Below are positions 1 through 7,481 of a stretch of 64,000 bases of DNA, piece by piece. The notes beneath the pieces are model-generated. The model had not been told where the DNA came from and did no database searches. It saw only the letters and a list, made by a program, of their open reading frames with translations. Where the stretch lies: positions 5,580,001 through 5,644,000 of the forward strand of contig NZ_CP113068.1 in NCBI RefSeq assembly GCF_026625885.1, given 5' to 3'. The DNA comes from Roseateles sp. SL47. GTDB lineage: Bacteria > Pseudomonadota > Gammaproteobacteria > Burkholderiales > Burkholderiaceae_C. The first letter of the stretch is position 1; every line of letters begins with the position of its first letter. A program made the translations under genes and the position numbers.

Positions 1-47
1 ACGCGGGACGGGCTGCCTGCGAGGGTTCGGTTCATCAGTGCGGTTCA

Positions 48-2828
48 TCAATGCGCTTCGTCCCAGTTGCTGCCCACGCCCACCTCGGCCAGCAGCGGCA
101 CCTTCAGCGCGGCCACACCGGCCATCAGCGTCGGCACTTCGGACTTCACCCAGTCCAGTTCGTCCTCAGGCACCTCGAACACCAGTTCGTCATGCACCTG
201 CATCACGATGCGGGTGCGCTTCTGCTGCTCATCCAGGGCCTGCTGCACGGCAATCATGGCCAGCTTGATGAGATCGGCGGCCGTACCCTGCATCGGCGCA
301 TTGATGGCCTGGCGCTCGGCGCCGCTGCGGCGCGGGCCGTTGCCGGAGTTGATTTCCGGCAACCACAGGCGGCGGCCGAAGACGGTCTCCACATACCCCT
401 TCGCCTTGGCGAACTGCTTGGTGTCGTCCATATAGGTGCGAACACCGGCAAAGCGGGTGAAATACCGGTCGATGTAGTCCTTGGCCGCCTTCTGTTCAAT
501 GCCCAGGGACTGCGCCAGGCCGAAGGCCCCCATGCCGTAGATCAGACCGAAATTGATGGTCTTGGCATAACGGCGCTGTTCCGGCGTCACCGCCTCCAGC
601 GCGCCGCCGAACACCTCGGCGGCCGTGGCCCGGTGCACGTCCTGGCCTTCCTGGAAGGCGCGCAGCAGGCCCGGGTCTTCGCTGATGTGCGCCATGATGC
701 GCAGCTCGATCTGGGAATAGTCCGCGCTGACGATGCGATGGCCGGGCGGCGCCACAAAGGCTTCCCGCACGCGTCGGCCCTCGGCCGTGCGGATGGGGAT
801 GTTCTGCAGGTTGGGCTCGTTGCTGGAGAGGCGGCCGGTCACCGCCACCGCCTGCGCGTAGGTGGTGTGTACCCGGCCGGTCTGCGCATTCACCATCAGC
901 GGCAGCTTGTCGGTGTAGGTGCTCTTGAGCTTGGACAGTGCCCGATATTCCAGGATCTTGGCCGGCAACGGGAAATCGGCGGAGAGCTTCTCCAGCACTT
1001 CCTCGTCGGTGGACGGTGCCCCGGTGGCCGTGCGCTTGACCACTGGCAGGCCCAGGCGGTTGAAGAGGATCTCGCCGATCTGCTTGGGTGAGCCCATGTT
1101 GAAGGGTTGGCCGGCCATCTCATGGGCGGCCTGCTCGGCCGCCACCATGCGCTGGCCCAACTCGGCACTTTGCGCCTGCAGCTTGGCGGCGTCGATCAGC
1201 ACACCGGTACGCTCGATCCGCGCCAGCAACCGGGACACCGGAATCTCCAGCTGCTCGTAGACAAAACGCAGCTGGGGTTCCGCTTCCAGGCGTGGCATCA
1301 GCGTCTGGTGCACCTGCAGGCACATCTCGGAGTCCTCGCCGGAGTACTCGGCCGCCTTGGCCACTTCCACCTGTGCAAACGGAATCTGATGCGCGCCCTT
1401 GCCGCACAGGTCTTCGTAACTCAGGCCCTTGCGGCCCAGCACGCGGTCGGCCAGTGCTTCCAGGCCATGGCTGCGGTGGGCCTCAAGGACGTAGCTTTCC
1501 AACATGGTGTCGAAAGCGTAGCCCTGCACCTGGATGCCGTGGTTGGCAAACACGTGGGTGTCGTACTTGATGTTCTGTCCGACCTTTGGCCGTGTGGCAT
1601 CTTCCAGCCAGGGCTTCAGGCGGGCCAGCACCTCGTCCAACGGCAATTGGGTGGGCGCATCGGGACCTTCATGGCGCAGCGGCACATAGGCGGCCTCGCC
1701 CGGCTGGACGCTGAAGCTGATGCCGACGATGCGGGCTTGCATCGCATCCAGCGAATCGGTTTCGGTATCCAGGGCGGCGAGCGGTGCTTGTTGCAGGCGT
1801 TCCAGCCAGGCGTCCAGACGCGGCCATTCGGTGAGGGTTTCGTAGTGCTTCTCGACGGGTGCGGGCGGCACGGGCGCATCGGCGAACAGGTCGGCCGTCT
1901 GGCCGGGCGCCAGTTCCGGCGTGGCGGGGGCGCCGTGGCTGGGCGACGTCCCGCCGACGCGGGTTTCCAGCTCACGCTTCCAGGTCTTGAAGCCATTGCG
2001 GTTGTAGAAGTCCAGCAGGCCGGCCTCATCGACCGGCTTGAAGGCCAGGGCTTCCAGTGCGGGCCAGCCGGCGACGTGCTCGCAGAGCTCGCAATCGACC
2101 TTGACGGTCACCAGTTTGCGGCCCATGGGCAGCCAATCCAGGGCCTTGCGCAGGTTTTCACCCGCGACGCCCTTGATCTTCTCGGCGGCGGCGATCACGC
2201 CGTCCAGCGATCCGTACTCGGCAATCCATTTCGCGGCGGTCTTGGGGCCCACCTTCTCAACCCCTGGCACATTGTCGACGGTGTCGCCCATCAGGGTGAG
2301 GTAATCGATGATGCGGTCGGGGGGCACGCCGAACTTGGCCATCACACCGGCTTCATCCAGGCGCTCGTTGCTCATGGTGTTGATGAGCTGGACATCCGGG
2401 GTCACGAGCTGGGCCAGATCCTTGTCGCCGGTGGAGATCAGCACCTGATGGCCGGCCTGTGCGGCCACACGAGAGAGGGTGCCGATGCAATCATCCGCCT
2501 CGATCCCGGGCACGGTCAGTACGGGCCAGCCCAGCAGCCGGACGACTTCATGAATGGGATCAATCTGTTCCCGCAGCGCATCCGGCATGGGCGAGCGCTG
2601 GGCCTTGTACTCCGGGTACCACTCATCGCGGAAGGTGGGCCCGGAAGCGTCAAACACGCAAGCGGCATGTTCGGCGCCTGCGTCGTCGCGCAGGCGTTTC
2701 AGCATGGCGACCATGCCATGGATGGCACCGGTGGGCTGACCCTGTGGGCCTCGCAGGTCGGGCATTGCGTGATAGGCGCGATACAGGTAGCTGGATCCAT
2801 CCACCAGCAACATCAGGGGCTTATTCAT
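48..2828 (-). CDS. polA: DNA polymerase I
   Basis: 926-residue DNA polymerase I, used in Okazaki-fragment processing and repair synthesis. The N-terminal 5'-3' exonuclease (about residues 1-290) has DGSSYLYRAYHA, ADDCIGTL and GDTVDNVPGVEKVGPKTA. The 3'-5' proofreading domain keeps DTET (354-357), NIKYD and an Asp in YSGEDSE, so it looks active. The polymerase domain has DYSQIELRIMAHIS, RRYAKTINFGLIYGMG and QVHDELVFEV. The length matches the E. coli enzyme (928). The frame stays open upstream, but ATG at 2828 gives the canonical N-terminus MNKPLMLLVDGSSYL. The gene is divergent from the DUF2782-thrB group, with a repeat-rich gap between. Confidence 0.98.
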   Translation of the reverse strand: MNKPLMLLVDGSSYLYRAYHAMPDLRGPQGQPTGAIHGMVAMLKRLRDDAGAEHAACVFDASGPTFRDEWYPEYKAQRSPMPDALREQIDPIHEVVRLLGWPVLTVPGIEADDCIGTLSRVAAQAGHQVLISTGDKDLAQLVTPDVQLINTMSNERLDEAGVMAKFGVPPDRIIDYLTLMGDTVDNVPGVEKVGPKTAAKWIAEYGSLDGVIAAAEKIKGVAGENLRKALDWLPMGRKLVTVKVDCELCEHVAGWPALEALAFKPVDEAGLLDFYNRNGFKTWKRELETRVGGTSPSHGAPATPELAPGQTADLFADAPVPPAPVEKHYETLTEWPRLDAWLERLQQAPLAALDTETDSLDAMQARIVGISFSVQPGEAAYVPLRHEGPDAPTQLPLDEVLARLKPWLEDATRPKVGQNIKYDTHVFANHGIQVQGYAFDTMLESYVLEAHRSHGLEALADRVLGRKGLSYEDLCGKGAHQIPFAQVEVAKAAEYSGEDSEMCLQVHQTLMPRLEAEPQLRFVYEQLEIPVSRLLARIERTGVLIDAAKLQAQSAELGQRMVAAEQAAHEMAGQPFNMGSPKQIGEILFNRLGLPVVKRTATGAPSTDEEVLEKLSADFPLPAKILEYRALSKLKSTYTDKLPLMVNAQTGRVHTTYAQAVAVTGRLSSNEPNLQNIPIRTAEGRRVREAFVAPPGHRIVSADYSQIELRIMAHISEDPGLLRAFQEGQDVHRATAAEVFGGALEAVTPEQRRYAKTINFGLIYGMGAFGLAQSLGIEQKAAKDYIDRYFTRFAGVRTYMDDTKQFAKAKGYVETVFGRRLWLPEINSGNGPRRSGAERQAINAPMQGTAADLIKLAMIAVQQALDEQQKRTRIVMQVHDELVFEVPEDELDWVKSEVPTLMAGVAALKVPLLAEVGVGSNWDEAH

Positions 2829-2900
2829 CAACCCATTATCGGTCGTCCCACCGCCCCCCGGTCCCGGCCACAACCACGAACTGGCTCCCCCAAGTCCCCG

Positions 2901-3063
2901 GCCGGCGCCCCTCGGGGTCAGGAGCGAAGCGACTGGGGGGCCTCTATCCACCGGGGCCAGGAGCGAAGCGACGGCGCCCCTCCCCCAGCCACGCCCGTGG
3001 AGCTGGCTCCGCCAGGCCACCGGGCGGCGCCCCTTGGGGGCAGGAGCGCAGCGACTGGGGGGC
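2901..3063. repeat. Three imperfect copies of a GC-rich intergenic repeat
   Basis: The polA/DUF2782 gap holds three related copies of a short motif with the core CAGGAGCGAAGCGAC (third copy GCGCAGCGAC). They lie at about 2901-2941, 2952-2981 and 3024-3063. Copies one and three are preceded by a GGCGCCCC..GGGG hairpin and followed by TGGGGGGC. This style of dispersed palindromic intergenic repeat is common in Burkholderiales. The last copy ends 17 bases before the DUF2782 start, so the repeats occupy the space where both divergent promoters should be. Confidence 0.7.
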
Positions 3064-3080
3064 GTTATAGAATCTGCGTC

Positions 3081-3470
3081 ATGAAATGCACCCGCCTCGC
3101 CTTCCCGCCGAGTCCCCTCCTCCTGGCGGCTGCCTGCGTCGCCCTGAGCTGCAGCGCGTCTGCCTGGGCGGCTGAGGCACCGGCGGCTGCGTCGCCGTCC
3201 GCATCTGCGCCCACCACGGCCACCTCGTCCGCCCCTGCGGTGCACGAGGTGCCTGATGCCAAGGTGGAACAGATCGTCCAGGAAGACGACAAGGTCCGGA
3301 TCGAGGAAACACGGGTGAGAGGCCTGACTCAAAAGCTGGTGGTCAAGCGCAAGGACGGAGCGCCTGAGTACGAGATCCTGCTCAGCGACACCGGCAAAGA
3401 CATCCCCGTCCGCCAGGGCGCTGAACGCGGCAACGCCGGTCAGCGGGTCTGGCGTGTGCTGAGCTTCTGA
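3081..3470 (+). CDS. DUF2782 domain protein, exported
   Basis: 129-residue protein with an N-terminal signal peptide (hydrophobic residues about 9-28, Ala-x-Ala near 30) and an Ala/Ser/Pro-rich linker. A small C-terminal domain contains VRIEETRVRGLTQKLVVK and ends GNAGQRVWRVLSF. That domain and its place between polA and thrB match the DUF2782 family of betaproteobacteria and gammaproteobacteria, whose function is unknown. It is probably periplasmic. No convincing Shine-Dalgarno precedes the ATG. thrB starts 91 bases downstream on the same strand. Confidence 0.85.
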   Translation: MKCTRLAFPPSPLLLAAACVALSCSASAWAAEAPAAASPSASAPTTATSSAPAVHEVPDAKVEQIVQEDDKVRIEETRVRGLTQKLVVKRKDGAPEYEILLSDTGKDIPVRQGAERGNAGQRVWRVLSF

Positions 3471-3561
3471 TCGCTGGCCGGCCGCCCCGCTGCGTTTCGC
3501 TGCACCGCGCCGCCCCAAGCTGCATCCTGCCGCCGGCTTCGATCACCAACCCTTCCCCCTC

Positions 3562-4533
3562 ATGGCCGTATTCACCGACGTCACGCCCTTCCAGGCGCAG
3601 GCGCTGCTCCACACACTGAACCTGGGCGAACTGCAATCGCTCAAGGGCATTTCCGCCGGTATCGAGAACACCAACTACTTTGTCACCACCGCCAAGGGCG
3701 AGTTTGTGCTGACCGTGTTCGAACGCCTGAGCTTCGAACAACTGCCGTTTTATCTGGAGCTGATGCGCCATCTGGCCGCCCGTGGCATTCCGGTGCCCGC
3801 CCCGCAGCCTGATGCGCAGGACCGCATCCTGCACACCCTGTGTGGCAAACCCGCCGCCGTGGTGGAGAAACTCCGTGGCGGCCACCAGCTCGCCCCCGAC
3901 CAGTTCCACTGTGAACAGGTCGGCGCAGCGCTGGCCCGCATGCATCTGGCTGGCACGGACTTCCCGCTGCATCAGGAGAACCTGCGCGGCCTGCCCTGGT
4001 GGCGCGAGACGGTGCCGGAAGTGTTGCCGCATCTGGCCTCGGAACAGGCCCAGCTGTTGAAGGACGAACTCGCCTTCCAGGAACATCTGGCTCCCGGCAC
4101 GGCGCTCTTGCCCCGAGGGCCCATCCACGCGGACCTGTTCCGCGACAACGTCATGTTCGAAGGCCTGCCTGGCCGCGAACGTCTGAGCGGCTTCTTTGAC
4201 TTCTATTTCGCCGGGGTGGACACCTTCCTCTTCGATCTGTGTGTCTGCCTGAATGACTGGTGCATTGATCTGGCCAGCGGCCGGCTGGATGAACAGCGCG
4301 CCATCGCATTGGTCACCGCCTATGAATCGGTGCGGCCATTGACCGGTGCCGAGCATCGGCTGTTGCCCGGCATGATGCGGGCAGCCGCCCTGCGGTTCTG
4401 GATCTCGCGGCTGTGGGATTACCACTTGCCCCGCGAGGCCAGTCTGCTCAAACCCCACGATCCCACCCATTTCGAGCGCGTTCTGCGCGAGCGCATCGCC
4501 CGGCCGTGGCACGCGCTGGAGTCCTTGCCATGA
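3562..4533 (+). CDS. thrB: Homoserine kinase (aminoglycoside-phosphotransferase fold)
   Basis: 323-residue homoserine kinase of the ThrB type found in betaproteobacteria and pseudomonads, which has the APH/choline-kinase fold rather than the GHMK fold of E. coli ThrB. It phosphorylates L-homoserine with ATP in threonine biosynthesis. The N-terminus has GISAGIENTNYFVTT. The catalytic loop is HADLFRDNVMF near residues 192-202, followed by the metal-binding segment FFDFYFAGVDTFLFDL. The stop overlaps the next gene's start (ATGA), so the two are probably translationally coupled. Confidence 0.93.
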   Translation: MAVFTDVTPFQAQALLHTLNLGELQSLKGISAGIENTNYFVTTAKGEFVLTVFERLSFEQLPFYLELMRHLAARGIPVPAPQPDAQDRILHTLCGKPAAVVEKLRGGHQLAPDQFHCEQVGAALARMHLAGTDFPLHQENLRGLPWWRETVPEVLPHLASEQAQLLKDELAFQEHLAPGTALLPRGPIHADLFRDNVMFEGLPGRERLSGFFDFYFAGVDTFLFDLCVCLNDWCIDLASGRLDEQRAIALVTAYESVRPLTGAEHRLLPGMMRAAALRFWISRLWDYHLPREASLLKPHDPTHFERVLRERIARPWHALESLP

Positions 4534-5537
4534 TGTTGCACCTGCAGTCCGTTCCCGCCCGCAATGGGCTCATCTGGGTGCGGCATGGATTGAAGGTGGT
4601 GCAGCGCCAGCCGTTTGCCCTGGTGGGCCTGTTCTCGCTGATCATGCTGGTGTGGACCCTGCTGAGCCTGACGGTGGTCGGCTCGCTGGTGTCGGTGGCC
4701 TCGGTGCCGCTGGTGTCGCTGGGCTTCATGCTGGCGTCCCACCAGGTGCTGCAGTCGCATACGCCCACGGTGCAGGTGTTCACCCAGCCGCTTCAACTCA
4801 CCCCGGAGCGGCGCAAGGCGCAATTGCTGCTGGCAGTGCTGAGTGCGGTGCTGAGTGTGGTCATCAGCCAGGTGTCCATCTGGGTGGCCGGCGGCGCCAT
4901 GGATCAGTTGGCCAACCTGGCCAAGTCGGGCACGCAGCCCGACCCCGCCGCCGTCGTTGCGGCCATGACCGATCCGCGGATGATCCAGGCCACGTTCACC
5001 TTCTTCGGTCTGCTGGCGTTGGTCAGCGTGCCGCTCTGGCATGCGCCAGCGCTGATCCACTGGGGCGGACAGGGCGTGATCCAGTCCCTGTTCTCCAGCA
5101 CCCTGGGGGTGTGGAAGAACAAGGGGGCGTTCATGGTGTCCGGTCTGGCCTGGACCGGGCTGACGTTTGCCTGCTCGATCGTGGTGAGCCTGCTCGCCGC
5201 CCTGCTGGGCTCACCGATGCTGGCCACGCTGTTGCAGGTGCCGGTGTTCTTTGTTCTGTTCACCGCCTTCCTCTGCTCGCTCTATTTCACCTTCATCGAC
5301 TGCTTCATGTTTGGAGCGCCGAAGGATCTGGCGGTGCCTCCTGTTCGCAAGGGTGCTGCGGTGGAGATGATCACACAGGGGCCGGAGGCTGCTCCGGCGC
5401 CCGTGGCAGCGCCACCGTCGGCTGAGCATGAAAGCGCACCTCCGGCACCTTCGGAACCTCCCGCCCCTCCAGCCCCCTCAGCGCCCGCCACGCCCGCCGT
5501 GACCTCCGCGCCCACCAGCGACGACAAGCCCCACTGA
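4530..5537 (+). CDS. BPSS1780-family integral membrane protein
   Basis: 335-residue predicted inner-membrane protein. After a short cytoplasmic N-terminus (SVPARNGLIWVRHGLKVVQRQP) there are about five to six hydrophobic segments up to residue 265. A Pro/Ala/Ser-rich tail of about 70 residues then looks disordered. The N-terminal signature and the thrB linkage match the uncharacterised BPSS1780 family of Burkholderiales. The start chosen is the ATG overlapping the thrB stop; a second ATG follows directly. The gene is convergent with the HipA-like gene. Confidence 0.82.
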   Translation: MMLHLQSVPARNGLIWVRHGLKVVQRQPFALVGLFSLIMLVWTLLSLTVVGSLVSVASVPLVSLGFMLASHQVLQSHTPTVQVFTQPLQLTPERRKAQLLLAVLSAVLSVVISQVSIWVAGGAMDQLANLAKSGTQPDPAAVVAAMTDPRMIQATFTFFGLLALVSVPLWHAPALIHWGGQGVIQSLFSSTLGVWKNKGAFMVSGLAWTGLTFACSIVVSLLAALLGSPMLATLLQVPVFFVLFTAFLCSLYFTFIDCFMFGAPKDLAVPPVRKGAAVEMITQGPEAAPAPVAAPPSAEHESAPPAPSEPPAPPAPSAPATPAVTSAPTSDDKPH

Positions 5538-5643
5538 GCGCGCTGCAGGTGCTGCGGGTGCTGCGCCGGCCCGCTGCACCTTGCCGGCCGAGGCCCGCAT
5601 CTGACGGGCGACGGGCACGTCCGAGAACCGTTCGGAGGGGTCT

Positions 5644-7083
5644 TTAGAGATCCCGGTGATCGGTATGCAGCAGATCCTCCACCCAGGCCATCTGCCGGGC
5701 GCTTTGAGCCGCCACCACCGCAGCAATTGCATGCGCCACGTCCGCCGGGACCTCCGCACCGGCGGCGCTCGCCAGCACGGAGGCCTCCAGCGGCGCCGCC
5801 TCGCACATCCGGCGCAGTTCCAGCGCCAGGCTGCGCGGCTTCGCGCCGCAGGCCTTGGCGGCGAGAGCCCAGTCCTTCGCAGCGTTCACCGGAGGGGTCA
5901 TCTGCCAACGGGACGACAGCTCTGCGCGGCCCAAGGGCCCGCCCGTCGCCCCCCGCCACGAACCCTTGCCATGGGGCGCCAGCGGACATCGCAGGTTCAT
6001 CACCGGTGCCAGCCGCAGCCCGGTGTGGTCGAGGTAGAACCACAGATCAGAAGGACCCGCGTCACCGCTGCCGATCAGCGCCTGGAACACCCACCATCGC
6101 ATCAGCGCGCGTCGATCCACCAGCGGCTGCGGGCTGTGGCTCAGCAGCTTGCCCAGACGTGTCCAAGGGGGTGGTGGGTGCGTGGATGCGGTGTGCTCGT
6201 CGGGCCAGAGCCCCAAGGCCTGCCCAGCCGAGACTGCATGCAGCCGGCGCACACGCCCGTCGTCCAGCCGCAGCCGGTCCCAACGCTGAAACTGCAGCAC
6301 CGGCTGAGGCAGCGGAAGCAGCTCGACCGTGGCCACATCCAATCCCAGCCGGGCGGCCAGACGCAAGCAAAACAGCTTGTTGAACAAGGCCGCCTCGCCG
6401 CCAGCCTGCCGAGGTGCTGCCTCCAGCAGATGGGTGGACGCCATTTGCGGGGTGCGGGTCCACCACCATCGGCCCTGATCGACGTAGACGCCCAGCATGG
6501 GGAGGCTGTCCATCGCCCCCGCCCCAACAGCGGGCGCCGGCCACCACGGCAGCACCCGTTCGCCGCGCTCATCCAGCAGCAGCCATTGCTCCGCCGGCCC
6601 CTGCAATCGATCGGCCAGGGACTCAGGCAACAGCTCCCGCTGCGGCATCCATGGCGGTGAACGGCGCCGGCCTCGCAGGCCCACCGCCCCCGGCAGATCG
6701 TCGCCGCAGGCCATCAGCACAGGGAGGCCTTCGAGCGCGTTGCGCTTGATGGATGCCTGGGCCGGATGAGCCTGATGGGCCTGAGGGTCCAGCGCTTGCG
6801 CAACGCCGCGCTCCGCAGCGCCCCCGGGCAGCAGATGGGCGAGATAGAGTGCCGCGTGCCGCCGCCACTGCGCCGAGGCTGTGGTGGCTTCGCCGCCCAG
6901 CGGCAGTTGCGGGCTGAGGGGGAAGGCACGCAGGTGGGACTGCCAGTCGGGCAGATAGTGCAGCGGCAGGTCCAGCGAGGCGCCTGGAACGCCCAGGCCT
7001 GCAGCCCTGGACAACCCGCCGCCTGCCTCCCACTCGGCCACGGGCTGATCATCCAGCCACACCTGGCCCCCCACCAACGTCAA
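5644..7083 (-). CDS. HipA-family kinase-like protein, probable pseudokinase
   Basis: 479-residue HipA-like protein, partner of the upstream HipB-like gene. It keeps the HipA layout: a VWLDDQPVAEW opening, STHLLE (216-221), FCLRLAARLGLDVATVELL (238-256), QRWDR (266-270), a SAGQALG segment and LIGSGD (336-341). Several catalytic positions differ from active HipA. The ATP-contacting Lys after STHLL is Glu221. The motif after the base Asp341 reads AGPSD instead of G-H-A-K-N. The metal-binding Asp of P-x-Y-D is Asn363. An active Ser/Thr kinase toxin is therefore doubtful. Translation most likely starts at TTG 7083, overlapping the antitoxin stop as TTGA; the protein then opens like other HipA proteins. 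Confidence 0.8.
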   Translation of the reverse strand: MTLVGGQVWLDDQPVAEWEAGGGLSRAAGLGVPGASLDLPLHYLPDWQSHLRAFPLSPQLPLGGEATTASAQWRRHAALYLAHLLPGGAAERGVAQALDPQAHQAHPAQASIKRNALEGLPVLMACGDDLPGAVGLRGRRRSPPWMPQRELLPESLADRLQGPAEQWLLLDERGERVLPWWPAPAVGAGAMDSLPMLGVYVDQGRWWWTRTPQMASTHLLEAAPRQAGGEAALFNKLFCLRLAARLGLDVATVELLPLPQPVLQFQRWDRLRLDDGRVRRLHAVSAGQALGLWPDEHTASTHPPPPWTRLGKLLSHSPQPLVDRRALMRWWVFQALIGSGDAGPSDLWFYLDHTGLRLAPVMNLRCPLAPHGKGSWRGATGGPLGRAELSSRWQMTPPVNAAKDWALAAKACGAKPRSLALELRRMCEAAPLEASVLASAAGAEVPADVAHAIAAVVAAQSARQMAWVEDLLHTDHRDL

Positions 7084-7376
7084 CCTTCGTCGCGAGTGGC
7101 CAGGATGGCGCGGCGCACGACCTCGCGCTCAGTGGCGGGCACCGCAAACAGGGTCACGCCCAATTCCCGGGCGGCCTTCAACACGGTGGGCAGGCCGACA
7201 CCGGCCCCGCCCTTTTCGATATTGATCATGGTCTGCCGGGAGACACCAATGGCATCTGCGGCTTCGACCAGCGGAATGCGCGACCGGGTGCGGGCCGATC
7301 GGATGGCCGCACCCAGGGACGCGGCGTCCAGCACGGTGGGATCGTGAGGCGGATCAACAGGAACGACGGTACGCAT
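7080..7376 (-). CDS. HipB-like XRE antitoxin/regulator
   Basis: 98-residue protein with a single helix-turn-helix of the XRE/HipB type. LGAAIRSARTRSRIPLVEAA leads into DAIGVSRQTMINIEKGGAGV, followed by LPTVLKAARELGVTLFAVP. It sits directly upstream of the HipA-like gene with a 4-base overlap, the classical hipBA order, so it probably represses its own operon and binds its partner. The charged C-terminal tail (REVVRRAILATRDEG) is the kind of segment that often contacts the toxin. Confidence 0.88.
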   Translation of the reverse strand: MRTVVPVDPPHDPTVLDAASLGAAIRSARTRSRIPLVEAADAIGVSRQTMINIEKGGAGVGLPTVLKAARELGVTLFAVPATEREVVRRAILATRDEG

Positions 7377-7481
7377 GGGTCTCCAGACTGCAGAGAAAGT
7401 TTCACCCTCCCCCCCGCATGGCTGGTCCGGCTACCCGGACTCTCTTGGGCCCACCCCAACTCTAACGCTTCTTCGCCAAGC

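Noticed and set aside
1107..3470. Very long open frame opposite polA that ends in frame with the DUF2782 gene
   Set aside because: It is the complement of polA codons; GC-rich DNA leaves antisense frames open. Only the part from 3081 has its own signal peptide and domain.
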